The translations under genes and the position numbers were made by a program. Below are positions 8,925-17,566 of a stretch of DNA of 53,440 nucleotides, piece after piece. The stretch is from contig PLTN01000160.1 of the NCBI GenBank assembly GCA_003164495.1, positions 1,727 through 55,166 on the forward strand, read 5' to 3'. The stretch's first letter is position 1. The number at the start of each line of letters is the position of its first letter. The notes beneath the pieces are model-generated. The model worked only from the letters and a program-made list of their open reading frames with translations. It was not told where the DNA came from and searched no databases. This stretch comes from Vulcanimicrobiota bacterium (GTDB lineage Bacteria > Vulcanimicrobiota > Vulcanimicrobiia > Vulcanimicrobiales > Vulcanimicrobiaceae).

Positions 8925-9086
8925 TCACGAGCGGTTATATGCTTCATCAAAAAACGCGAGTTCGTCGCGGTTGACTAGCGGTGCCGGGCCGATGCGTTCG
9001 GAAAACTGCATCACGTGGGTATCAGACGCATCGAAACGGGGCCACTCGGGTAGGATTCCGCTATTGGGGTTGCCGGTGCGGGCAAT
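8925..9086 (-). pseudogene. C-terminal relic of a type-B carboxylesterase
   Basis: The gap between the amidohydrolase and the downstream receptor reads in one frame as 53 residues ending in TGA at 8925: ARTGNPNSGILPEWPRF, then ELAFFDEAY. This matches the extreme C-terminus of type-B carboxylesterases (para-nitrobenzyl esterase group), where FA-TG-PN is followed by L-P-WP-YD. The rest of the enzyme (about 450 residues, with its Ser/Glu/His triad) is absent and there is no start codon with ribosome site. I read it as debris left by a deletion ending near 9090. Confidence 0.6.
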
Positions 9087-9100
9087 CTGTGGAACTCTCC

Positions 9101-10351
9101 TTACGCGGTGGCGGCGAGGGCCGGGGAACGTTCGATCGCGCGCCGATGGAAGGCGCCGTCTTTCATCACTATCACGATGCGATCTTTATCCTGGAGCAAA
9201 CGGATGTCGTCGAGCGGGTTGCCGGCAACGAGCAGCACGTCGGCTAGGTAGCCTTCTTTGATGAGCCCGATGCGATCGCTGTAGTTCATCAGGGCCGCGC
9301 CGTCGCGCGTTGCCGCCGCCAACACCTCGCTCGGCGTATAGCCGAACATCGTGACGAACAGCTCGAACTCCCAGGCATTGCGCCCGTGCGGATTGTGGGC
9401 GAAGCCGTAGTCGCCGCCCGGCAGCACGCGGATGCCGCGTTCGCGCAGTTTGGGTAGCAACTGAAGCTGCGCCTCGTGAATCATCTTGAGGCCTTCTTGC
9501 GCTTCGGGCGTGCGTTCGGGTGCCGTCGGCGAGAACTCGTTCTGACGTGTCAATCCGGCGACGATGATGCCGACGGCCGGCACGACGAAATATGACGACT
9601 TCTGCGCGGCCATGAGGTCGAGCGTCGCATCATCGGCGAAATTACAATGGTAGATCGCCCGGAAATCGTGGCGCAACGCCATCCGGATCGATTCCGAATT
9701 GTAGGCATGGCCGAGCAGGTTGACGTTGGCCTCGTGCGCGACCTCGCTCGCTGCCGCCAGCTCCGCGTCGGTGTAGGCGAGTTCGTCGAAATTCTTGGGG
9801 ATGATCGACCCCGAGCCGGAGAGGACGAGCTTGAGCGAGTCGACGCCTAGCGCGATCATCTCGCGGCAAAACGTGCGGACGTCTTCCGGACCGTCGGCGT
9901 GACCGCGCCGCGTCCCGTCGGGATTGCGCTCGCTGGAACTCGCCTTGAGCCGTGGCCCGGGCAAGAAGCCGGCCGCAATTTCGTCACGCAGCTTCACCTC
10001 GAGCGCAGGTCGCGTTGCTCCCCCTGAGAGCGCCGACGTAAAGCCGTAATCCAGCAGTGTCTTCGCGTTGTGAGCGGTATAGAACGCGTGCTCCTCGATC
10101 GGCGGAAAGAACGTTGGCACGATGCGGTCGACGGCGGATGGGAACGTCAGGTGCGCGTGGGGCTCGACCAGGCCCGGCATCAACGTTGCGCCGGCGGCGT
10201 CGACGACGTCGGCGGCCCGTTGCCGATCGATGCGTTCGCCGTCCCGCGCAACCGCGGTGATGCGGTTCCCTTCGATTAAAACTTCGCCCGGATAGAGGTC
10301 GGCCCCCGAACCGTCAAAGATAGCGGCATTGACGAACAAGATTGCGGACAT
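9101..10351 (-). CDS. metal-dependent amidohydrolase (imidazolonepropionase/prolidase-like)
   Basis: 416 residues. The small beta-sandwich (residues 1-58, starting LFVNAAIFDGSGADLYPGEV) leads into the barrel with His65-Ala-His67 (PHAHLTF). A likely bridging Lys lies in VDSLKLVLSGSG, further His ligands in LLGHAYNSESI and AIYHC, and the catalytic Asp in GGDYGFAHNPHGRN. The end, GYLADVLLVAGNPLDDIRLL, is typical of the imidazolonase/prolidase subgroup. No signal peptide. It heads the minus-strand run toward 4452. Hydrolysis of a cyclic amide, lactam or dipeptide is likely; the substrate is unknown. Confidence 0.85.
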   Translation of the reverse strand: MSAILFVNAAIFDGSGADLYPGEVLIEGNRITAVARDGERIDRQRAADVVDAAGATLMPGLVEPHAHLTFPSAVDRIVPTFFPPIEEHAFYTAHNAKTLLDYGFTSALSGGATRPALEVKLRDEIAAGFLPGPRLKASSSERNPDGTRRGHADGPEDVRTFCREMIALGVDSLKLVLSGSGSIIPKNFDELAYTDAELAAASEVAHEANVNLLGHAYNSESIRMALRHDFRAIYHCNFADDATLDLMAAQKSSYFVVPAVGIIVAGLTRQNEFSPTAPERTPEAQEGLKMIHEAQLQLLPKLRERGIRVLPGGDYGFAHNPHGRNAWEFELFVTMFGYTPSEVLAAATRDGAALMNYSDRIGLIKEGYLADVLLVAGNPLDDIRLLQDKDRIVIVMKDGAFHRRAIERSPALAATA

Positions 10352-10420
10352 CGTTTTCCTCCCGCGCTGCCTTCCTTGGGCGCGGTATTCAGGACCGCTG
10401 TTTCCGCGCCTGCGTATCGA

Positions 10421-10843
10421 TTAACCGGCTTTGGTAAAAACCGCGGCGTCGCCGCCGCCCAGCGGCATCAGGTAGAGCTTCGATCCGCTCACGCGATAGG
10501 AGTAGGCAAGGTGGCTCGTCCCTTCCGCGATGCTCAGCTTCGATCCGCCGGGCGTCGCGTAGGTGTCGTTCTCGGACTTGATGCTCGGCGAGGTGCCGAT
10601 CGCGGCGCCGATGCCGCCCGCGACGTAATCGGCATTGAGCGTTCCATCGGCGGCGAACGTGAGTTTCGTGAATTGGGGTCCGCTGCTTGCGGTACCCCGG
10701 GGCGTGTTGCCGTCGCGCGTCCACGTTCCGATGAGCGGAGAGAGCGTTCGTTCGACCGTGTTTGCCGTATGCTGGCTGCAGGCCGCGAGCACGAGGCACG
10801 CGCCGAAAATGGCTGGGATGACGTTGATTCGAAAAGCGCGCAT
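10421..10843 (-). CDS. small lipoprotein of unknown function
   Basis: 140 residues from an ATG at 10843; longer starts only add an Arg-rich leader. Signal peptide MRAFRINVIPAIFGACLVL ends in a lipobox LAAC, so Cys21 or so is probably acylated. The mature part opens SPLIGTWTRDG and continues with FAADGTLNADY and LAYSYRVSGSKLYLMP, a small beta-barrel pattern like lipocalin-type or META-like secreted domains. No named family recognised. It is divergent from the YjbR remnant at 10887. Confidence 0.7.
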   Translation of the reverse strand: MRAFRINVIPAIFGACLVLAACSQHTANTVERTLSPLIGTWTRDGNTPRGTASSGPQFTKLTFAADGTLNADYVAGGIGAAIGTSPSIKSENDTYATPGGSKLSIAEGTSHLAYSYRVSGSKLYLMPLGGGDAAVFTKAG

Positions 10844-10886
10844 CGAACGGTCTCTTTCCCGCCGATCGCACGAAGGAAACGAAAAG

Positions 10887-11292
10887 ATGGCAACGTGGCA
10901 TGACGTCCGCCGGATCGCGCTGGGATTACCGGATACGGCGGAAAAAGAGCAGGAGCGGGGATACCGCAACGTGGAGCGTGCACGGCAAATCATTCGCGTG
11001 GGAACGGCCCTTGCGCAAGTCTGACCTCGAGGCGCTTGGTAAGCGTGCTCCTACCGGTGCGATCTTGGGCGTTCGCACCGCGGATTTGGAGATGAAGGAA
11101 GCGTTGCTCGCGGCAAACCCGCGCGTGTTCTTTACGACGCCGCACTTCGACGGCTATCCCGCCGTGCTCGTCATCCTTGCCAAAATTTCAGCCGCTGAAT
11201 TGCGCGGCGTGCTTGTCGAGAGTTGGTTGTCGGGCGCACCGAAACGCGCCGCAGCCGCCTTTCTTGCCATAGGGGGGGCCGGGACGCGTTGA
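10887..11292 (+). pseudogene. MmcQ/YjbR family protein, frameshifted
   Basis: The N-terminus MATWHDVRRIALGLPDTAEK starts at 10887 in one frame; the rest, WSVHGKSFAWERPLRKSDL through FFTTPHFDGYPAVLV to PKRAAAAF, reads in the next frame from about 10955 to 11292. Together they make a complete YjbR-type protein of about 130 residues, a small DNA-binding-like fold of unknown function. One extra base (or two missing) near 10940-10960 breaks it. It may be a real inactivation or a sequencing error. A gene caller would report only the second part, from 10900. Confidence 0.75.
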
Positions 11293-11304
11293 GAACGTAG
11301 CGCG

Positions 11305-12741
11305 ATGACCAGTTCGCCGCAGACGTTGCTCGACAAGATCTGGGATGCTCACCGCACCGGGATCCGCGACGACGGCCGCGAGATCATCTACATGGATCGC
11401 AACGTCGTGCACGATCTGCACGGCTCGCATGCATACGCCAAGCTCGAACAAACGCATCGCACCGTCCGGCGACCCGATTTGACCTTCGGCGTGCTCGATC
11501 ACTCGCCGGCGACGACGCCGGGCCGCACCGATGCGACCAATCCCAAATCGTTGCAGTTTGCTCAGGGGATGCGCGCCGGCGCCGAACGCTACGGATTCCG
11601 TCTCTTCGACGTCGGTGACCCGGAGCAAGGCATCGCGCACGTGATCGCACCGGAGTTGGGGCTGGTGTTACCCGGCTCGACGTACGCGTGCCCCGACAGC
11701 CATGCGTGCACCGTCGGCGGTCTCGGGGCGCTGGCGTTTGCTTGCGGTACGAGCGAACTCGAACACGTGCTCGCAACGCAAACGGTTGCGATGAAGAAGC
11801 CGAAGCAGATGCGCATTTGGCTCGATGGAACGCTGCGCGACGGCGTCACGGCGAAAGACGTGATCTTGCATCTCATCGGCCTGATCGGTGTTGCCGGCGG
11901 CCGCGGCTTCATGGTCGAATATGCCGGCGACGTGACGCGGGCGCTGTCGGTCGAAGCGCGTTTCACGTTGTGCAACATGACGATCGAATTCGGCGCCCGC
12001 ACCGGCATCGTTGCGCCCGATGAGAAAACGATCGCCTACGTCGACGGCCGGCTTCTTGCCCCGCAAGGCGCGGATCGCGATGCCGCGCTTGCCGCATGGC
12101 GTGAACTCTACAGCGATCCGGGCGCGGTGTTCGACCGCGAAATTCACGTCGATTGCAGTTCGCTGACGCCGCAAGTCACCTGGGGCATCGACCAGAGTCA
12201 GGTCGTCGGCATCGATGGCGTCGTTCCCGATCCCGCCACGGCAGACCCGGAGCGCGCGCCCGCGATCGAACGCGCGCTCGCCTATATGGGGCTGACGCCG
12301 GGAACGCCCGTTGCGGGCCTCATCGTGGATCGCGTGTTCATCGGGTCGTGCACGAATGCGCGCATCGAGGATCTCGAAACCGCGGCTGCGGTCGTGCGGG
12401 GACGCCGGGTCGCCGCGCGCGTGCGCGCCATCGTCGTCCCCGGCTCGTCGGGCGTGAAGCGCGAGGCCGAAAAGCGCGGTCTCGATCGCGTGTTCCGCGA
12501 TGCGGGCTTTGAGTGGCACGAGTCGGGCTGCTCCATGTGCGCGGGCGCGAACGACGACCTGGCCAAGCCCGGCGAACGCAGCGTCGCCACCAGCAACCGG
12601 AACTTCGAGAACCGCCAGGGTCCCGGCGTGCGGACGCATTTGGTCAGTCCGGCGATGGCGGCGGCCGCGGCGATTGCCGGCCGGATCGTCGACGTCACCC
12701 GGCCCGGCGGATGGGAGAGCGTGAACGATGCAGCCGTTTGA
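11305..12741 (+). CDS. aconitase-family large subunit (LeuC-like hydro-lyase)
   Basis: 478 residues, close to LeuC length. Three 4Fe-4S ligands are in place: Cys349 in GSCTN and Cys409/Cys412 in CSMCAG. Active-site stretches include VLDHSPATTP (usual VDHNVPTTP, so altered), CPDSHACTVGG and FVHECTN-type regions replaced by the LeuC pattern. It overlaps the small subunit by 14 bases. Known relatives are isopropylmalate isomerase, homoaconitase and dimethylmaleate hydratase. With no leuA or leuB and a lyase gene next in line, I favour a catabolic hydratase rather than leucine synthesis. Confidence 0.85.
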   Translation: MTSSPQTLLDKIWDAHRTGIRDDGREIIYMDRNVVHDLHGSHAYAKLEQTHRTVRRPDLTFGVLDHSPATTPGRTDATNPKSLQFAQGMRAGAERYGFRLFDVGDPEQGIAHVIAPELGLVLPGSTYACPDSHACTVGGLGALAFACGTSELEHVLATQTVAMKKPKQMRIWLDGTLRDGVTAKDVILHLIGLIGVAGGRGFMVEYAGDVTRALSVEARFTLCNMTIEFGARTGIVAPDEKTIAYVDGRLLAPQGADRDAALAAWRELYSDPGAVFDREIHVDCSSLTPQVTWGIDQSQVVGIDGVVPDPATADPERAPAIERALAYMGLTPGTPVAGLIVDRVFIGSCTNARIEDLETAAAVVRGRRVAARVRAIVVPGSSGVKREAEKRGLDRVFRDAGFEWHESGCSMCAGANDDLAKPGERSVATSNRNFENRQGPGVRTHLVSPAMAAAAAIAGRIVDVTRPGGWESVNDAAV

Positions 12742-13360
12742 TCGCGTCACGGGCCCGGCGGCCCCGCTCTTAGAGGACGACATCAACACCGATCAGATCG
12801 CGCCGGCGATCGCGAGTTTCAAGCCGGATTACGCGGAATTGCTGTTCGCACGACGGCGCCGCAACGCACAGGGCGCTGAAATTCCGGACTTCGTCCTGAA
12901 TCGCGCCCCGTTTCGCAAGGCCTGCGTGCTGGTCGCTCGCAACAATTTTGGTTCGGGGAGTTCGCGCGAGAGCGCCGTCTGGGCCCTGGCGGGCTTCGGC
13001 ATCCGGGTTGTGGTCGCGCGCTCGTTCGCCGACATCTTTCGCGAGAATTGTTTGAAGAACGGCTTATTGCCGATTTCGCTCGACGCCGGCGACGCCGCGT
13101 CGTTCGAAGACGAGGTGGTCGCTGCCGACGGAGCTACGCCGTGCACCGTCGATCTCGTTGCGCAGACGATTGCCGGACCCGGACCGAAGACGTACCGTTT
13201 TTCAATTGCCCCCGCCGAACGCGAAGCACTCCTCCGCGGACTCGACGACATCGGCCTCACGTTGGATGCACTAGCTTCGATCGTCGCTTGGGAGGAACAG
13301 ATGAAACACAAACAACCTTGGCTGCAACGTATCCCCAACGCTGAGGCGGTGCAACGATGA
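12728..13360 (+). CDS. aconitase-family small subunit (LeuD-like)
   Basis: 210 residues. Landmarks: DDINTDQIAPA near residue 20, NNFGSGSSRESAVWAL carrying the substrate-carboxylate-binding Ser/Arg loop, and ARSFADIFRENCLKNGLLPI, the standard swivelling-domain signature. The start lies inside the large-subunit gene and the end overlaps the lyase start by 4 bases, so all three proteins are probably made in fixed ratio. It forms the swivelling domain of the heterodimeric hydro-lyase with the product of the gene at 11305. Confidence 0.85.
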   Translation: MQPFDRVTGPAAPLLEDDINTDQIAPAIASFKPDYAELLFARRRRNAQGAEIPDFVLNRAPFRKACVLVARNNFGSGSSRESAVWALAGFGIRVVVARSFADIFRENCLKNGLLPISLDAGDAASFEDEVVAADGATPCTVDLVAQTIAGPGPKTYRFSIAPAEREALLRGLDDIGLTLDALASIVAWEEQMKHKQPWLQRIPNAEAVQR

Positions 13361-14247
13361 AGCATCCGGGACGCCGTCTCCGCGAGCTGATCGCGCAACC
13401 CAACATCACGCTGATGCCGGGCGCCTACGACGCGTTGTCGGCGCGTATCATCGTCCGGCATGGATTCGAGGCCGTCGTCGCCGGCGGTTATGCCGCGACG
13501 GGTTCACTGCTCGGCGAGCCCGACGTCGGGCAAATGACGATGCACGATTACGTCGACCACTACGGCCGGATCGCACAAGCGGTCGACGTGCCCGTTTTCA
13601 CCGACGCGGATACGGGTTTCGGCGGCCCGAACAACGTTCGGCGTACCGTGCGGGCATTCGAGCAGGCCGGGATCGCGGGCATGTTCGTGGAGGACCAGCA
13701 GTCGCCCAAACGCTGCGGTTATCTGCCGGGCAAGACCCTGATCCCGGTCGAGCAGATGGTCGCCAAGATCAAGGCCGCGCTCGACGCGCGTGTGGACGAC
13801 GATTTCTTCTTCGTCGCGCGCACCGATGCGGCGGCAATCTATGGCCTCGACGTCGCGATCGAACGTGCGCAGCGGTACATGGAGGCCGGCGCCGACATGG
13901 TGTTGCTGCAGGGCGCCGACGAACCGGAAGATTTCCGGCGGGTCGCACGTGAAGTTCCCGGGCCGCGCTTTGCCAATATGTCGAACGCGCGCGGGAAGGC
14001 GGCGACCACGATCGCCGAGTTGGAAAAGCTCGGCGCGTCGGTGGTCACGTTTCCGTCGCTCGCGCTGTATGCTGCTGCGACGGCGGTCGATCGCACGATG
14101 GCGTCGCTCGCGCGGACGCGTTCGCTCGAAGGACTCGTGGAAGGCTTGATGAGCGTCGACGATTACAACGTGATCGTTGGCCTCGCGGACCACAACGAGC
14201 GCGAACGCCGTTACGACGAAGCGGGTGCGGCGCTAGCGAAGGCCTGA
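13357..14247 (+). CDS. isocitrate lyase/PEP mutase family C-C lyase
   Basis: 296 residues, a TIM barrel of the 2-methylisocitrate lyase / dimethylmalate lyase / oxaloacetate decarboxylase group. Mg-binding FTDADTGFGG has Asp83 and Asp85; the catalytic loop is KRCGYLPGK with Cys120 (PrpB has KRCGH, so the His is replaced by Tyr). FVEDQQSPKRCG and FVARTDAAA are diagnostic. Cys120 argues for a lyase rather than a mutase. Coupled by overlap to LeuD-like subunit, it would cleave the 2-hydroxy or 3-hydroxy acid made by the hydratase, giving pyruvate or glyoxylate plus a carboxylate. Confidence 0.85.
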   Translation: MKHPGRRLRELIAQPNITLMPGAYDALSARIIVRHGFEAVVAGGYAATGSLLGEPDVGQMTMHDYVDHYGRIAQAVDVPVFTDADTGFGGPNNVRRTVRAFEQAGIAGMFVEDQQSPKRCGYLPGKTLIPVEQMVAKIKAALDARVDDDFFFVARTDAAAIYGLDVAIERAQRYMEAGADMVLLQGADEPEDFRRVAREVPGPRFANMSNARGKAATTIAELEKLGASVVTFPSLALYAAATAVDRTMASLARTRSLEGLVEGLMSVDDYNVIVGLADHNERERRYDEAGAALAKA

Positions 14248-14252
14248 CCGGC

Positions 14253-15899
14253 TTACGCGAGCGCGCTGCGCGCGGCGATCAGGCCCTGGCACAGTGCGCG
14301 CGCCAGGCCGTGCTGGCTGAAACCGCCGGCTGATTCGCCGCCGCAGTAGAGCCCGGGGATGACCTTGCCGCGCAGGTCGATTACTTCGCACTGCGCGTTG
14401 ATGCGCAAGCCGGCGCGGGAATCGTGGACGACCGGCGTCGCCCAGGCGGCATAGAAGGGCGGCGTCTCGATTTTGTAGCGCGGCGCGGGCTTGCCGAAAT
14501 CGTCGTCGACGCCGGCGTCGACGAAGCCATTGTAGCGCGTCACGGCGGCCAGCAACTCAGGGCCGGGCATCGTCACGCGCTGATACGGCATCACGATCGC
14601 GCCGGCGAGCTCTTCGATCGTGTCGGCGCGGAAGAAGAATCCCGCCGCGGTGTCGACGTTCGGGGGGTGTGGATCCCACGCTTCGCGTTCGACGGCCGCC
14701 GCATCGAAGATCGCCCAAATCGGCCCGCCGCCGTTGCGCGTTTCGCCGATACCCGCCAACGCTGCGTTCAGCCAGTTGTTGGGGGAATAGCGAATGTTTT
14801 CCGCATTGCGATAGCTCAGCGGTTCGTAAGGATCGACCGAGCCGAAGTTATTCGCCGAAAAGTGCGGCCCGGTCTCATCGTAAAAGCGCCGGCCGAGCAT
14901 GTTGACGAGAATGAGGTCCTGCCAGTCTTTCACCCGTAGACCGGACGCGCGCGCTTTGTGGAACACGGGGCTGCCCGGCATCCACTGCAGGTTGACGTAA
15001 TTGTACTGGCAGCCGATGAGCCCGGGTTTGGTGATCGGCCAGCCGAACTCGCCGACTTGGTTCGCGAGGCCCCAGAGCGATGCGCCGACCGCCATCGCCG
15101 CGAGTTCGCCGCTCGCGTCTTGATCCGACCACGGCATACCGGCGAGGCCGCAGTATTCTTCCGTCAAGCGCGGATCGAACATGCGCCGGAACTCGAGGTT
15201 ACCTTGCGAACCGCCCGTCGCGACGATCACCGCCTTGCGTGCGCGGATGTTGCGCACCTCGCCGTCGTGAGTGACGGCAATGCCGAGCACGCGGCCCGAT
15301 TGCGGTGCTTCGCGGTGGATCGCCGTCATCCGATGTTCGAGCAAGATCTGCACGCCGGCTTCACGGGCCGCGACTTCCAGCGGACGCATCAGGCCGTTCC
15401 CGGTTGACAGGGTGTCGGCGACGTCGGGGTCCGCAGGTTTGCCGGTTTGCACCAGCGGCCATTCCATCGCGGCCGCGTGCATCTCGCGCGGCGCGGAGTT
15501 GCCGATCGCGTTGCCGCCCCGCGTATCGGGTTCCTTATCGACAAAGACGACGCCGTGTTCGAGCAGCCAGTCGAACGTCGCCACGTTGTTGTCGGCAAAT
15601 GCGCGCACGATCTCACGATCGTTATAGCGGTAGTCGGGGTGGCCGTTGGGCTCCACGATCGACCAGTCGGTCAAGTCCCCGAACAGGAGTTCCGGTGAAT
15701 CGTCGATCCCATATTTCTGCTGGGCGCTCGTGCCGCCGCCGAGCGGAACGTTTCCGCCGCTCGTGATCGCGTGGCCGCCGATATCGGACTCCGCCTCAAC
15801 GACGATAACGGAGGCACCCGCCTCCCTCGCGGCGATCGCCGCCGGTAAACCCATCGCCCCGGCACCGATCACGACGATATCGGTTTCTTCGTGCCACAT
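14253..15899 (-). CDS. FAD-dependent oxidoreductase (FAD_binding_2, fumarate reductase/tricarballylate dehydrogenase-like)
   Basis: 548 residues from ATG 15899 (a start at 15935 adds 12 residues and lacks any ribosome site). The N-terminal dinucleotide fold is DIVVIGAGAMGLPAAIAARE with the ribose-binding Glu in VVEAESDIGG. The substrate lobe and the closing FAD segment GLYCGGESAGGFSQHGLA follow the flavoprotein subunit pattern of fumarate reductase, ketosteroid dehydrogenase and tricarballylate dehydrogenase. No signal peptide, so it acts in the cytosol. It is convergent with the lyase gene (5-base gap), which suggests a desaturation step on a di- or tricarboxylate. Confidence 0.85.
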   Translation of the reverse strand: MWHEETDIVVIGAGAMGLPAAIAAREAGASVIVVEAESDIGGHAITSGGNVPLGGGTSAQQKYGIDDSPELLFGDLTDWSIVEPNGHPDYRYNDREIVRAFADNNVATFDWLLEHGVVFVDKEPDTRGGNAIGNSAPREMHAAAMEWPLVQTGKPADPDVADTLSTGNGLMRPLEVAAREAGVQILLEHRMTAIHREAPQSGRVLGIAVTHDGEVRNIRARKAVIVATGGSQGNLEFRRMFDPRLTEEYCGLAGMPWSDQDASGELAAMAVGASLWGLANQVGEFGWPITKPGLIGCQYNYVNLQWMPGSPVFHKARASGLRVKDWQDLILVNMLGRRFYDETGPHFSANNFGSVDPYEPLSYRNAENIRYSPNNWLNAALAGIGETRNGGGPIWAIFDAAAVEREAWDPHPPNVDTAAGFFFRADTIEELAGAIVMPYQRVTMPGPELLAAVTRYNGFVDAGVDDDFGKPAPRYKIETPPFYAAWATPVVHDSRAGLRINAQCEVIDLRGKVIPGLYCGGESAGGFSQHGLARALCQGLIAARSALA

Positions 15900-15982
15900 G
15901 AACGAGCGCTTTTCTTCGAGGGGTTGGTAAACCATTGGGCCGAAGTTTCATCGCCGTGGGCGATTAGGATGGGCGCCGAGCG

Positions 15983-17113
15983 ATGAACATGATGCACCCC
16001 GAGACGGACGCGACGGCGGCCCGCACTCTTGCCGCGGTGAGCGAACTCAGTGCTGCGGATCGCGCAGCCATGGATGCGCTGCCGCCGCTCATTTCCACCG
16101 ACTCGCATGTGATGGAGCCGAGTTCCCTCTGGGAGCGGATACCGGCGCCGTTCCGCGAGCCGGTTGCGGAACTCGTCGGCCTCGTCGGTTTTAAAACCAT
16201 CAACCAGCCCGCCGGGTCGACCGATCCGGTGGCCCGGTTAGCCGATCAGAAGAGCGACGGCGTCGAGGCCGAGATTCTGTTTCCGAACGATGGTATGGCG
16301 ATCTTCGGACTCGATGACGGCGCCACGCAGCAAGCCGCGTTTGCGGTATACAACAGCTGGCTGGCTGAATATTGCCGGACCGCCCCCAAGCATCTCTTCG
16401 GCGTGACCTGCATCGCTTCGTACGACATGGACGCGGCCGTCAAGGAACTGCACCGTGGCCTCGACATGGGACTGACCGGTGCGATGATCTGGCAAGTGCC
16501 GGATCCCGCGTTACCGTTTACGTCGCGTCACTACGAACCGCTCTGGGCCGCGGCGGCCGAAGCCGGTGCCCCGGTTCACATGCATATCCTCACCGGTCAT
16601 TCGTACGCGCGGACGATGAAGAGCCTCAAGGGATCGGAGAAGATTCGCGGCGCGGTCAACAAGAAGCAAAACGATACGATCAACTCGCTCTTCGACCTCA
16701 TCTTCTCGGGCGTCTTCGATCGTCACCCCAAGTTGCGCGTCGTTCTCGCCGAAAGCGAATGCGGTTGGCTGCCGTTCGTGCTGCAACAGTGGGACTATTA
16801 TTTCGAACGCTTCCGCGCCAAGGAAGACTTGGGAATCACGTGCCTGCCCAGTGAGATCTTCAACGAACACGTCTACTGCACGTGGCTCGAAGACTTCTCG
16901 GGTACGCGCCAGTTCTCGTGGTGGGGCCACGATAATTTGATGTGGTCAAATGACTACCCGCATCCGAACATGACGTTCCCGCATTCGCGGGAGAACGTCG
17001 TTCACCACATCGGCAACTTACCGAAAGACGTCCAAAACAAACTTATTCGCGACAATGCCATCCGTCTCTACGGATTGGCCTCTCGACTTGAGGAGAACGC
17101 ACATGTCCGTTGA
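15983..17113 (+). CDS. amidohydrolase 2 family (ACMSD-like) hydrolase/decarboxylase
   Basis: 376 residues of the PF04909 TIM barrel. Metal and catalytic positions: an early STDSHVMEP (DxH in place of the usual HxH), PVHMHILTGH, a late ESECGWLP and the final Asp in SNDYPHPNMTFPHS. This DxH-type layout is shared with many environmental relatives of aminocarboxymuconate semialdehyde decarboxylase and hydroxybenzoate decarboxylases. No signal peptide. It overlaps the cupin start by 11 bases and leads the amidohydrolase-cupin-receptor operon. Whether it decarboxylates or hydrolyses is undecided. Confidence 0.85.
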   Translation: MNMMHPETDATAARTLAAVSELSAADRAAMDALPPLISTDSHVMEPSSLWERIPAPFREPVAELVGLVGFKTINQPAGSTDPVARLADQKSDGVEAEILFPNDGMAIFGLDDGATQQAAFAVYNSWLAEYCRTAPKHLFGVTCIASYDMDAAVKELHRGLDMGLTGAMIWQVPDPALPFTSRHYEPLWAAAAEAGAPVHMHILTGHSYARTMKSLKGSEKIRGAVNKKQNDTINSLFDLIFSGVFDRHPKLRVVLAESECGWLPFVLQQWDYYFERFRAKEDLGITCLPSEIFNEHVYCTWLEDFSGTRQFSWWGHDNLMWSNDYPHPNMTFPHSRENVVHHIGNLPKDVQNKLIRDNAIRLYGLASRLEENAHVR

Positions 17114-17564
17114 GACCGAAGTCAAGACCGCGCCCGAGGCACAATTTTTCAATCTCGATTCCCAACTGCTCGCACAGGGCCGGTACGACAATCGGGTTGC
17201 CAAGACCGACCTTCTCAAGCTCATCGTGAAAGTCTACGCTTCGGGCGGTGAGAACGCGCTGCACATGCACAAATACGAAGATCACGCGTTCATCGTGCTG
17301 CAGGGCGAAGCAACGTTCCACATCGGCGCCGAAGACGACATCAAGGTACTGACCAAATACGAGGGCGTGATGATTCCGCGCGGGGTGTGTTACTGGTTCG
17401 TGAGCAGCGCACCGGAAAATCTCGTGATGTTGCGGGCCGGCGCGGCCGAACAGTGGCCGCCCGACGGGCGCGCGTTTCCGGACGGCCGGCCCTTCCACGG
17501 CAAGTCGATCGAGAACAAGGAAGTTGAAATGATCCCGCTGCCCGGACAGTTCTTCACCGCCTGA
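17103..17564 (+). CDS. small cupin-domain protein
   Basis: 153 residues from ATG 17103, with GAGGAG upstream inside the end of the previous gene. Cupin motif 1 is clear: ALHMHKYEDHAFIVLQGE (two His and a later His as metal ligands) and motif 2 lies around IPRGVCYWFVSSAPENLV. Such stand-alone cupins act as dioxygenases, isomerases or decarboxylation partners of aromatic-acid enzymes. Its position directly between an ACMSD-like enzyme and receptor 4 (2-base gap) suggests a shared pathway. No regulator domain is attached. Confidence 0.8.
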   Translation: MSVETEVKTAPEAQFFNLDSQLLAQGRYDNRVAKTDLLKLIVKVYASGGENALHMHKYEDHAFIVLQGEATFHIGAEDDIKVLTKYEGVMIPRGVCYWFVSSAPENLVMLRAGAAEQWPPDGRAFPDGRPFHGKSIENKEVEMIPLPGQFFTA

Positions 17565-17566
17565 AA

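Noticed and set aside
11668-12789. 373-residue minus-strand frame opposite the LeuC-like gene
   Set aside because: The plus strand has the iron-sulfur motifs; the minus frame has none.
11305-13360. Leucine biosynthesis leuCD
   Set aside because: Not excluded, but no leuA or leuB is near, active-site loops differ and a C-C lyase gene is coupled to it, so I did not give the gene symbols.
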